The notes under the pieces: model-generated
What the model was told of the DNA's origin: nothing
Database searches by the model: none
The model's input: the letters and a program-made list of their open reading frames with translations, nothing else
Shown here: positions 1 through 6,519 of the stretch, piece after piece
Position numbering within the stretch: the stretch's first letter is position 1
Layout: each line of letters starts with the position of its first letter
Made by a program: the position numbers and the translations under genes
Source of the DNA: an uncultured bacterium
GTDB taxonomy: Bacteria > Cyanobacteriota > Vampirovibrionia > Gastranaerophilales > Gastranaerophilaceae
Assembly: GCA_900550295.1 (NCBI GenBank)
Contig: URRM01000068.1
Span: 1 to 8,789 of the forward strand
Length of the DNA stretch: 8,789 nucleotides
Direction of reading: 5' to 3'

Positions 1-2
1 CC

Positions 3-1877
3 AGATTAAAAACAAATTCAGCTCTTCAGATTACGAATTTTTATGCGCAAACAAACGATTTACAAAAATATAAATCTCTATCAATTATGTATGAATATAA
101 GTTCGACATTGATTTAAGGGATTATATTATATCAAGTAATATTTTTATCGGTGCAAGTCATTTTTATTTTGATAGAGAGCAAATTCGCCAGTTTGAATTA
201 CAAAAAGTTAAAATTGGAAATAATTATTATAACAAGATTATTTTGCCGGATAGCTTAAAAAAAATACCAAATTCTGAATATATGAATTATAAAGGAAACT
301 ACAATGCAATTGCTGTTATATTGTTATCGTTTTTCTACCTTTATAAAGTATACCTAATCCCTTGGATTTTATTTATTTTAGGTATAAGTTTAATAAAATT
401 TGAAAGATTAAAAATACCTACTGCTGTAAGTTTATCTATAATAACTATCCTTGCAGTATTTTTGCGTTTTAACTTATTTGCAGAGTATCCGATGTGGTGG
501 GATGAATGCTATACTGCAACTCTAACGGGTGATTTTACAAATCCAATAAAAGACTTATTTATGGATCCCGGAAATCCTCCATTTTTTGCTTTAATTTCAA
601 GATTTTGGCAGATTTTTGTGCCATCAACTATTGAATGGCTAAGACTTTTGCCTCTGATTTTTAGTGTAGGGGCTATTTTTACTCTGTATTTTCTTTTAAA
701 ATCTAAAATAAACAAAGAAACAGCATTGCTGGCTTCATTTTTGTTATCAATATCTATATTTCATATAAGTTATGCACAAGATTATAGAGCATTTTCTCTA
801 TCGAGTATGCTTACACCTCTAGTTGTGTATTTTATGTTTAAAATGCTTGAAAAAATGAACTTTTTAAATACATTTTTGTTCATTTTGTTTTCAAGTATGA
901 TTTTTAGCAATCACTTGTATGGCACAATTCTGTTGATTGTTAATTTTATGTATGGTTGTTGGTATATAGCAACACGATATCAGCAGAAATTCACGGCTTT
1001 AAAAACTTTTATCTTTGCACATTTAATTATAGGCTTAACTTTTGTACCATACTTAATTCAAACATTTTATAAACTAGCAATTTTAGATAAAACATTTAAT
1101 GTTTGGTTACCGGATATGTGCTTTGATGTGTTCTTAAGATCTTTAAATGCAATGTTTGGAAATTGGCAAATTACAATTTGTTTGATAATATTATCAATTG
1201 TTTTCGTTATGTCCTCGTTTTATAAAGACAAATTGTTTTGGCAAATGAGTACAAAACAACAAGAATTTATATTTTATTTGATATATGCGGTGTTTGGATT
1301 TTTGATTGTAACACTTATTATTAGTTCAATAAGAGCTATAATAATGGAATATTATTTTATGCTGATTTATCCGCTTTGTATCGCCTTAATTGCAGCTATG
1401 TTTATGTTGAAATGGCGTTATGAATTTGTAAATATCGTGTTATCTTTCTTTTTATTGTATTCAATTTCTCATATGGATTACAACAATTTGCAAAAACAAT
1501 TTCAAAATGTATATGGAAGTTTAACGCAAGTTTCAAATGTGGATGCTTTACGCTATAAAGATAAAAATGTTTTAGTATATGAACTTATAGAGCCCACATC
1601 ATTCCGTGAAATTTTTGATTTGGAACCAAATGTTATTGTTCAATCAGACTTTAATGGCGGAAATGAAGATTTCACGAAATATACAAAGAAAGTAAGACTA
1701 TATGCTAAAAGGAATCCTACTCAATTTGCAATTTTCAACGCTTGGTACGATGAAGTTACATTTGAAGATAGAGAAATATTTGAAAATGGTAATTTTGAAT
1801 ATATCGCAGAATTCGTAAAAACTCCCTATTATGAAAATAGTGGAATTTTACGAGTAGTTTTGTTACCAACAAAATAA
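3..1877 (+). CDS. GT-C fold membrane glycosyltransferase, ArnT/PMT (GT39-like) family, 5'-partial
   Basis: This is probably an integral membrane enzyme that moves a sugar from a polyprenyl-phosphate donor to an envelope acceptor on the outer face of the membrane. The frame has no stop back to position 3, and no ribosome binding site precedes the ATG at 87, so the true start probably lies left of the window. Counting from that Met, a hydrophobic hairpin (about 73-105) precedes the canonical first helix (110-130). Then come the WWDE motif (137-140), whose Asp-Glu is the expected catalytic acidic pair of GT-C enzymes, and DPGNPPFF (160-167), matching the D-x-G-N-P-P loop of this family. AQDYRAFSL (230-238) corresponds to the family's A/S-Q-(E/D)-x-R-x-(Y/F)-S-L motif. 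I count about eleven membrane segments, then a soluble tail of about 130 residues. The about 100 residues before the first helix are not typical of the family. The gene ends in tandem TAA stops. Family call is strong; donor and acceptor are unknown. Confidence 0.85.
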   Translation, partial: RLKTNSALQITNFYAQTNDLQKYKSLSIMYEYKFDIDLRDYIISSNIFIGASHFYFDREQIRQFELQKVKIGNNYYNKIILPDSLKKIPNSEYMNYKGNYNAIAVILLSFFYLYKVYLIPWILFILGISLIKFERLKIPTAVSLSIITILAVFLRFNLFAEYPMWWDECYTATLTGDFTNPIKDLFMDPGNPPFFALISRFWQIFVPSTIEWLRLLPLIFSVGAIFTLYFLLKSKINKETALLASFLLSISIFHISYAQDYRAFSLSSMLTPLVVYFMFKMLEKMNFLNTFLFILFSSMIFSNHLYGTILLIVNFMYGCWYIATRYQQKFTALKTFIFAHLIIGLTFVPYLIQTFYKLAILDKTFNVWLPDMCFDVFLRSLNAMFGNWQITICLIILSIVFVMSSFYKDKLFWQMSTKQQEFIFYLIYAVFGFLIVTLIISSIRAIIMEYYFMLIYPLCIALIAAMFMLKWRYEFVNIVLSFFLLYSISHMDYNNLQKQFQNVYGSLTQVSNVDALRYKDKNVLVYELIEPTSFREIFDLEPNVIVQSDFNGGNEDFTKYTKKVRLYAKRNPTQFAIFNAWYDEVTFEDREIFENGNFEYIAEFVKTPYYENSGILRVVLLPTK

Positions 1878-1903
1878 TAAGAGGCTAAAAGCCAATGTTA
1901 CAG

Positions 1904-1950
1904 CATGTTTACATGATTGCCATGCTCTAGAGCATGGATATAGCATGCAA
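1904..1950. repeat. Cluster of CATG-centred dyads
   Basis: Several short inverted repeats sharing a CATG core lie side by side after the glycosyltransferase. They are CATGT-TT-ACATG at 1904-1915, a perfect 18-nt palindrome CCATGCTCTAGAGCATGG at 1920-1937, and GCATGC at 1943-1948. AGCATG occurs at 1902-1907, 1931-1936 and 1942-1947. The 18-nt palindrome could fold as a 7-bp stem with a CTAG loop on either strand. ATGCAA at 1945-1950 can also pair with TTGCAT at 1970-1975, inside the terminator stem. The function is unknown: a repeated intergenic element, a protein-binding site or a 3'-UTR structure are all possible. Confidence 0.55.
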
Positions 1951-1966
1951 GTACACTAATTCATTT

Positions 1967-1996
1967 GCCTTGCATCACATGCAGGGCTTTCTTTTT
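1967..1996 (+). terminator. Intrinsic terminator after the glycosyltransferase gene
   Basis: A 9-bp stem (GCCTTGCAT at 1967-1975 with ATGCAGGGC at 1979-1987, one G-U pair) closes on a three-base CAC loop. It is followed directly by TTTCTTTTT at 1988-1996, the usual layout of a Rho-independent terminator. The U-tract is only on the rightward transcript, so it serves the glycosyltransferase gene. On the opposite strand the same stem is followed by AAATGAATT, so it is not evidently bidirectional. Confidence 0.8.
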
Positions 1997-2002
1997 GCCC
2001 GA

Positions 2003-3100
2003 TTAGTAAAAATATTTTGATTGTTTGTCTATATCGAAAAATTTTAAAAATAAACCCACATTTCTGCATCTTCCGTCGTTGTCTTTTAAATCATATCCCT
2101 TACCTTGACAATATTCGCTGTCTAAAAACTCTTGAGCTATGTCTTTTGCAATTTTGAAATTTGTTTCTGAAAGTTTTGTTTTACCCTCTATTTGTTGAAT
2201 TTTAGCAAGACGGAAATAACCTAAGTGTGCGCCATAGTATGTGCTGTTGTTAATTAACTCCTGTGCAACAGCTTTTGCTTCGTCATACTTTTTCATATTA
2301 GCAAGGATGTCGATTTTACTTGCTAATAGATAGCATGAATAACGATTTAGGGCAAGTCCTCTTTCTGTATGGATTAAAGCGTTTTTATAATCTTTTATTT
2401 TGACTTCGCAGCCGGAGATATTTACTAATGCTGCAACGGAATAAGGATAACGTTCAAGGTATTTGTTATAGTATTCAATAGCTTCTTTATTCCTGTCTAA
2501 TGTGTTTAAAATCCACGCTTTTGTAAAAAATGCATCAAAATCATTTGGCGCATATTTTATTTTTAAATCAATGTATGATAAAGCTTTTTGGGAATCTATT
2601 TTATATTTGGAATAAATACTAGTTAACCCATCGATTGCAACAGTATCTTTAGGATTAATTTTTAACGAGTTGTTAAATAATTCAATAGCCTCATCAAACT
2701 TTTCATCTAAAATGCAACAAAAACCAAGATTATCTATAATTTCATAATATTTTGGAGATAAACTTAATGCTTTTTCACTATATGCAAAAGCTTTTTTTAG
2801 ATAGTACTCTTTAAATAAATCATTGTGAACATTTATATATGCTAATTGGTAATTGTTATAGCCTAAAACTTGGTACGTAAAAGAATCTTTTGGGTTAATT
2901 AAAAGAGAAAATTTCAAAATTAAATTTGAATTGTGATAATGCCTTTTGGCTGTAAAATTGTCATTTGCAAAAATCGTAATATTTCTTGCCGATTTAATTT
3001 TAACATCAGGATTTTTTTGAACATAACGAAAGCCTAAATATAGAATGATAAAGATACTCAATAAGTATATAAGAATTCTATCAAAATTATTTTTATTCAT
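2003..3100 (-). CDS. Membrane-anchored tetratricopeptide-repeat (TPR) protein
   Basis: This 365-residue protein has one N-terminal hydrophobic segment (about residues 9-24) and then a long helical-repeat region, so it is probably anchored in the membrane with the TPR domain outside the cytoplasm. TPR units are visible from about residue 90 to 325. They show the usual A/G-x-x-x, A-I-x-x-x-x-x-A-L and N/P-x-D/S spacing, for example in the stretches with FDEAIELFNNSLKINP and KEAIEYYNKYLERYP. TPRs are protein-protein scaffolds and have no catalytic role of their own. The C-terminus has a Cys pair (in EYCQGKG and GRCRN) of unknown meaning. The open frame runs back to a Met at 3193, but that would overlap the upstream dehydrogenase by 77 bases. 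The Met at 3100 has a good AAGGA site seven bases upstream and leaves a 16-base gap to the dehydrogenase stop, so I chose it. It is the second gene of that operon, which may link it to polysaccharide assembly. No specific partner can be named. Confidence 0.8.
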   Translation of the reverse strand: MNKNNFDRILIYLLSIFIILYLGFRYVQKNPDVKIKSARNITIFANDNFTAKRHYHNSNLILKFSLLINPKDSFTYQVLGYNNYQLAYINVHNDLFKEYYLKKAFAYSEKALSLSPKYYEIIDNLGFCCILDEKFDEAIELFNNSLKINPKDTVAIDGLTSIYSKYKIDSQKALSYIDLKIKYAPNDFDAFFTKAWILNTLDRNKEAIEYYNKYLERYPYSVAALVNISGCEVKIKDYKNALIHTERGLALNRYSCYLLASKIDILANMKKYDEAKAVAQELINNSTYYGAHLGYFRLAKIQQIEGKTKLSETNFKIAKDIAQEFLDSEYCQGKGYDLKDNDGRCRNVGLFLKFFDIDKQSKYFY

Positions 3101-3107
3101 AAAAGAG

Positions 3108-3112
3108 TCCTT
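3108..3112 (-). promoter_or_regulatory. Ribosome binding site fixing the TPR gene start
   Basis: On the minus strand AAGGA lies seven bases before the ATG at 3100 and just after the dehydrogenase stop. The alternative Met at 3193 lies inside the upstream gene. This site decides in favour of the shorter protein. Confidence 0.75.
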
Positions 3113-3116
3113 AAGA

Positions 3117-4418
3117 TTAAGTGTTACCAATACTAAAGTAAGTAAAACCTTTTTCAACAAGTGATTTTTTATTGTATTGGTTTCGTCCGTCAAAAATAAT
3201 AGGTGTTTTTAGCAAATCTTTTATTTTTTCAAAATCAGGGCGTCTGAATTCATTCCATTCTGTTAATAATAACAACGCATCTGCGTTTTTTAAAACGTCA
3301 TAGGAATTGTTTGCATAAGTTATTTTATCACCAAAATGGTATTTCGCAGTCTGCATAGCCTTTGGATCATAGGCTTGAATTTTAGCACCCTTTTCCAGTA
3401 ATGCGTTTATTATTGTAATTGATGGAGCTTCTCTCATATCATCAGTTTTCGGTTTAAATGCTAAGCCCCATACCGCAAAAGTTTTATCCGAAAGATTTTC
3501 TCCAAAATATTTTGTTATTTTGTCTATAAAAAGCAAGCGTTGGCGTCTATTAACGTTATTAGCTGCGGATATTAATTCTGCGTTATAACCATTTTCTTTA
3601 GCTGTTTTGATAAGAGCTTTAACATCTTTTGGAAAACAACTTCCGCCGTATCCTAAACCTGAAAATAAGAATTGAGAACCAATACGCTTGTCAGAACACA
3701 TTCCAATTCTTACCATTTCGGCATTAGCTCCAACTTTTTCGCAAATATTTGCAATTTCATTTGCATAGGAAATTTTTACTGCCAAAAATGAATTAGCCGC
3801 ATATTTTGTCATTTCTGCAGATTTTACATCCATGATAATTACCGGATTTCCGGTTCTTAAGAATGGTGCATAAAGTTCTTGCATAATTTCTGTAGCTTTT
3901 GGAGAATCTGAGCCAATAACAACTCTATCCGGTTTTAAAAAGTCTTCAACAGCTGCTCCTTGTTTTAAAAATTCAGGATTTGAAACAACGTCAAAATCAT
4001 GAGTTGTTTGTTGTTCAATTAAGGTTCTGACTTTTTGTGCAGTTCCAACCGGTACAGTAGATTTGTCAACGATAACTTTATAACCGTTCATTGATTTACC
4101 AATTTGTTCAGCAACTTCATAAACATATTTTAAATCAGCAGAACCATATTCATCTTGAGGTGTACCAACAGCAATAAAACAAATAGTAGAAGTTTCAACA
4201 GCTGATTTTAAATCTTTTGAAAATGACAATCTATTTTCTGCAACATTTGATTTAATCATCTCTTCCAAAGCCGGTTCAAAAATTGGAACTATTCCGTTTT
4301 TAAGTTTTTCTAACTTTTTTTCATCATTGTCAATACAAATGACAGTATTGCCCATTTCAGATAGGCAAGTTCCAACAACTAAGCCAACATATCCAGTGCC
4401 AATAACGCAAATATTCAT
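3117..4418 (-). CDS. ugd: UDP-glucose 6-dehydrogenase (UDP-glucose/GDP-mannose dehydrogenase family)
   Basis: This cytoplasmic enzyme oxidises UDP-glucose twice with two NAD+ to UDP-glucuronate, a precursor for capsule, exopolysaccharide and UDP-xylose or galacturonate sugars. The 433-residue length is normal. It opens with the NAD-binding GTGYVG (residues 7-12). The expected active-site residues are all present: T121 in STVPVGT, E149 in NPEFLKQG, K205 and N209 in TKYAANSF, catalytic C261 in GYGGSCFPKD, and D265. The C-terminal domain has WGLAFKPKTDD-type and FDGRN motifs of the family. The closely related GDP-mannose and UDP-N-acetylmannosamine dehydrogenases share this fold, but the overall sequence is most like UDP-glucose enzymes. 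I chose Met 4418, which directly begins the Rossmann strand and has AAAGG ten bases upstream. The Met at 4439 would add seven residues and has no ribosome site. It is the first gene of a leftward operon with the TPR gene. Confidence 0.9.
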   Translation of the reverse strand: MNICVIGTGYVGLVVGTCLSEMGNTVICIDNDEKKLEKLKNGIVPIFEPALEEMIKSNVAENRLSFSKDLKSAVETSTICFIAVGTPQDEYGSADLKYVYEVAEQIGKSMNGYKVIVDKSTVPVGTAQKVRTLIEQQTTHDFDVVSNPEFLKQGAAVEDFLKPDRVVIGSDSPKATEIMQELYAPFLRTGNPVIIMDVKSAEMTKYAANSFLAVKISYANEIANICEKVGANAEMVRIGMCSDKRIGSQFLFSGLGYGGSCFPKDVKALIKTAKENGYNAELISAANNVNRRQRLLFIDKITKYFGENLSDKTFAVWGLAFKPKTDDMREAPSITIINALLEKGAKIQAYDPKAMQTAKYHFGDKITYANNSYDVLKNADALLLLTEWNEFRRPDFEKIKDLLKTPIIFDGRNQYNKKSLVEKGFTYFSIGNT

Positions 4419-4428
4419 AGCTGTGCTA

Positions 4429-4433
4429 CCTTT
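4429..4433 (-). promoter_or_regulatory. Ribosome binding site of ugd
   Basis: AAAGG on the minus strand sits ten bases before the ATG at 4418, slightly long but workable. It lies within the codons that would be translated if the Met at 4439 were used, which argues for the shorter protein. Confidence 0.5.
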
Positions 4434-4448
4434 CGACATTTTTTATAA

Positions 4449-4461
4449 GTTTATCATAAAC
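4449..4461. promoter_or_regulatory. 13-bp palindrome in the divergent promoter region, possible operator
   Basis: GTTTAT-C-ATAAAC is a perfect inverted repeat with a single central base. It lies eight bases upstream of the rightward -35 box. On the minus strand it contains TATGAT (plus positions 4453-4458), which could be the -10 box of the ugd promoter and would give a leader of about 27 bases. No good -35 box is visible for that promoter. A binding site for a dimeric regulator is possible, but a chance AT-rich palindrome cannot be excluded. Confidence 0.35.
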
Positions 4462-4469
4462 AGTTTTAT

Positions 4470-4498
4470 TTGACACCTGCTAATATTTTAAGTATCAT
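4470..4498 (+). promoter_or_regulatory. Sigma-70-type promoter of the WG-repeat/LdpA-like operon
   Basis: A perfect -35 box TTGACA (4470-4475) and a -10 box TATCAT (4493-4498, five of six matches) are separated by exactly 17 bases. Transcription would start near 4505, giving a leader of about 20 bases before the ATG at 4525. No other strong promoter is evident before the following genes, whose junctions are all very tight. It probably drives the whole rightward operon. Confidence 0.75.
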
Positions 4499-4524
4499 AG
4501 ATTTGATTAAATCGGGATACAAAA

Positions 4525-5577
4525 ATGAAAAAAAAGTCTTTAATTGTATATTCAATATTGTTAATGTTTTTGGCTTTTGTTGCAGTAAAAGCGAATATTT
4601 CTATCAGCAATCCGGATCCTTATGCAACACCTTCTGATAACAGCATTTCAAAAATAAGTTTTAATTTTATAAAGAATATCTTTGATAAAAAAGAAGTCGA
4701 AGAAAAACATTTTGAAAAGGATATTTCAACTAATATAATTGCTAATAATACATACAAGCATAAGAAAACCGATTCTGAGGAATTTTCTGTTTATCCGAGT
4801 GTTGAAGATAATACTGTAGTTTATAAAAAAATGTATAAGATTTATACAAATAAAAAATGCGGTTTAATAAACGAAGAAGGTGAAAAGGTTTCAAAAGCTG
4901 TCTATGACGATTTTGTAGATTTCGACAGAAAGAACGGAATTTACAGATCAATATTAAACGGCAAATCAGGATTGATGAATTATAATGGTAAAATTCTTAT
5001 TCCTGCAAAATTTGAGTTGATTGAACAAAATCCAAATTCAAATTATTGTATCGTAAAAAATCACTCTTATAAAGGTCTTTATGACATAAAGAAAGCAAGA
5101 GCAATTGCAGGTGCTATATATAATGATATAACTCCTTTTGATAATCACAACTGGAGAGTTGTAGCATCTAAAAAAGTAGGTGTAATTCATTACCGTAAGG
5201 GTAAAGTTATCTTAATTAAGCCTAAATACGTTGATGTTGTTATGATAGACGGATATTTGAAAACCTTTAGTGGTAACAAATTTGGGATTATAAATTTGAA
5301 TAACGGAGATGTTATTGCTGAACCTAAGTATGACGGAATTGACTTAATTAACGTCGGTGAAGCGCTTACAAAAGGTGTTTATATCTTTAAAATTAAATTG
5401 GATGATAGATATGGTTTAATTTTCTACTCACAAAAATCATCTCTTGTTATTCCTCCGATTTATACTTTTGTATCGTATAACAAAGGTCTTGTGAAAGTCA
5501 TTTCAAATGGGAATGTTCAATATTTGGATGAAAAAGGAAATATAGTCACAGATAAAAAGAAAATAGAAAATGAATAA
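4525..5577 (+). CDS. Exported or membrane-anchored WG-repeat-like protein
   Basis: This 350-residue protein begins with a Lys-rich start and a hydrophobic stretch (residues 5-21), reading as an uncleaved anchor or signal peptide without a lipobox. A low-complexity charged linker follows to about residue 100. The rest is about six to seven units of 25-40 residues built like WG (KWGYID-type) repeats: a G-L/I/V-I core, a turn with an N/D-G or E-G, then a PxY/F-x-x-I element. Examples are KCGLINEEG, KSGLMNYNG, KVGVIHYRKG, KFGIINLNNG and RYGLIFYSQ. In every unit the usual Trp before the Gly is replaced (by C, S, V, F or Y), so the repeats are divergent. The biochemical role of WG-repeat proteins is unclear; a binding scaffold in the envelope is an inference. 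The start has only a weak GGGA site seven bases upstream. It is the first gene of the operon, and its end overlaps the next gene by eight bases. Confidence 0.75.
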   Translation: MKKKSLIVYSILLMFLAFVAVKANISISNPDPYATPSDNSISKISFNFIKNIFDKKEVEEKHFEKDISTNIIANNTYKHKKTDSEEFSVYPSVEDNTVVYKKMYKIYTNKKCGLINEEGEKVSKAVYDDFVDFDRKNGIYRSILNGKSGLMNYNGKILIPAKFELIEQNPNSNYCIVKNHSYKGLYDIKKARAIAGAIYNDITPFDNHNWRVVASKKVGVIHYRKGKVILIKPKYVDVVMIDGYLKTFSGNKFGIINLNNGDVIAEPKYDGIDLINVGEALTKGVYIFKIKLDDRYGLIFYSQKSSLVIPPIYTFVSYNKGLVKVISNGNVQYLDEKGNIVTDKKKIENE

Positions 5578-6508
5578 TAGTCTGCTGGAATATTTAAAAC
5601 AAAATAAGGTCTTTAAACTTGTTTGTGGTGCAGGAAACGAGGATGAAGAAGAGGTTGAGAAATTAGTAGAACTTTATTCTGTTGCAGGGTGTAATATTTT
5701 TGATGTGTCTGCAAATTTAGATGTTGTAAAGGCTGCAAAAAGAGGGTTAATAAAATCGGGTATAACCGAAAATAGATTTATTTGTGTATCTGTAGGTATA
5801 AATGGAGATCCTCATTTAAGTAAGGCAACAATAGACTTAAATAAATGCAAGGGCTGTTTAAAATGTTTTAGTATTTGTCCGCAGAGTGCTATTTCTACAA
5901 GCTGTTTAGTGGATAATTCAAGATGTATAGGTTGTGCAAAATGTCAAAAAATTTGCATTGCAGATGCTATTAAGATGCAAAATTTTCCAACTGATTTGAA
6001 CAAGGTTTTGCCTAAAATTATAGCCGAAGGCATAGATTGTCTGGAGTTTCATGCAATTACCGACAACGAAGAAGAAGTTGATAATAAGTGGAATTTATTG
6101 AATTCTTTATACGATGGAGTTTTAAGTATTTGTGTAGATAGAGCAAAACTTTCAAATGAAGCTCTTGTGAAACGATTAAATAGAATGCTTGCTTTAAGAG
6201 AAGATTATACAACAATAATTCAGGCAGACGGTGCTCCGATGAGTGGAGGTAAAGACGATTTTAGAACTACATTACAAGCCGTAGCTACAGCGGAACTATT
6301 ACAAAAAGAAAACTTGCCGGTGTTTACCATTTTGTCAGGAGGTACAAATTCAAAAACAGCTCAATTAGCAAAGCAGTGCGATATTGAAATTACCGGAGTA
6401 GCAATAGGTTCATATGCAAGATATATTGTAAAAGACTATTTATGTGATAAAATATCTTTTGATGAGGCTGTAAAAATAGTGAAAGATTTGGTTAATAGCA
6501 TTCATTAA
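5570..6508 (+). CDS. LdpA-like protein with two 4Fe-4S clusters
   Basis: This 312-residue protein matches the layout of cyanobacterial LdpA (light-dependent period A), an iron-sulfur protein tied to redox input of the circadian clock. The N-terminal FKLVCGAG (residues 15-22) and the following ...Y-x-x-A-G-x-x-x-x-D-V-x-A stretch match the family opening. Two ferredoxin-like clusters follow: C93, C96, C99, C103-P and C119, C122, C125, C129. The second lacks the usual Pro. The C-terminal domain carries IQADGAPMSGG (217-227), an LSGGTN element (255-260) and GVAIGSYAR (276-284), matching the D-G-x-P-M-S-G, GGTN and GSYAR signature that I recall for LdpA. All eight cluster Cys are present. No kai clock gene or photosynthesis gene is in the window, so a clock role should not be assumed. 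The ATG lies inside the end of the WG-repeat gene and has no clear ribosome site, suggesting translational coupling. Family assignment is from memory of motifs. Confidence 0.75.
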   Translation: MNNSLLEYLKQNKVFKLVCGAGNEDEEEVEKLVELYSVAGCNIFDVSANLDVVKAAKRGLIKSGITENRFICVSVGINGDPHLSKATIDLNKCKGCLKCFSICPQSAISTSCLVDNSRCIGCAKCQKICIADAIKMQNFPTDLNKVLPKIIAEGIDCLEFHAITDNEEEVDNKWNLLNSLYDGVLSICVDRAKLSNEALVKRLNRMLALREDYTTIIQADGAPMSGGKDDFRTTLQAVATAELLQKENLPVFTILSGGTNSKTAQLAKQCDIEITGVAIGSYARYIVKDYLCDKISFDEAVKIVKDLVNSIH

Positions 6509-6513
6509 AAGGA
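6508..6513 (+). promoter_or_regulatory. Ribosome binding site fixing the aldolase start
   Basis: AAAGGA directly follows the LdpA-like gene's stop. It is six bases before the ATG at 6520 but only three before the TTG at 6517, so the ATG is the more likely start. Confidence 0.7.
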
Positions 6514-6519
6514 TAATTG

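Noticed and set aside
509..715. Small minus-strand ORF inside the glycosyltransferase gene
   Set aside because: It lies wholly within a well-supported gene on the other strand, has no ribosome site I can see and resembles no known protein.
1883..1893. GGCT-AAA-AGCC hairpin followed on the minus strand by a T-rich stretch, as a terminator of the ugd-TPR operon
   Set aside because: The stem is only four base pairs and the T-tract is interrupted, so it is too weak to call.
3101..3193. Extended N-terminus of the TPR protein from the Met at 3193
   Set aside because: It would overlap the dehydrogenase gene by 77 bases, while the Met at 3100 has a strong ribosome site and directly precedes a typical membrane anchor.
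4742..4951. Small minus-strand ORF inside the WG-repeat gene
   Set aside because: It is antisense to a gene with clear repeat structure, and its composition (rich in Tyr, Phe, Arg, His) is that of an antisense shadow.
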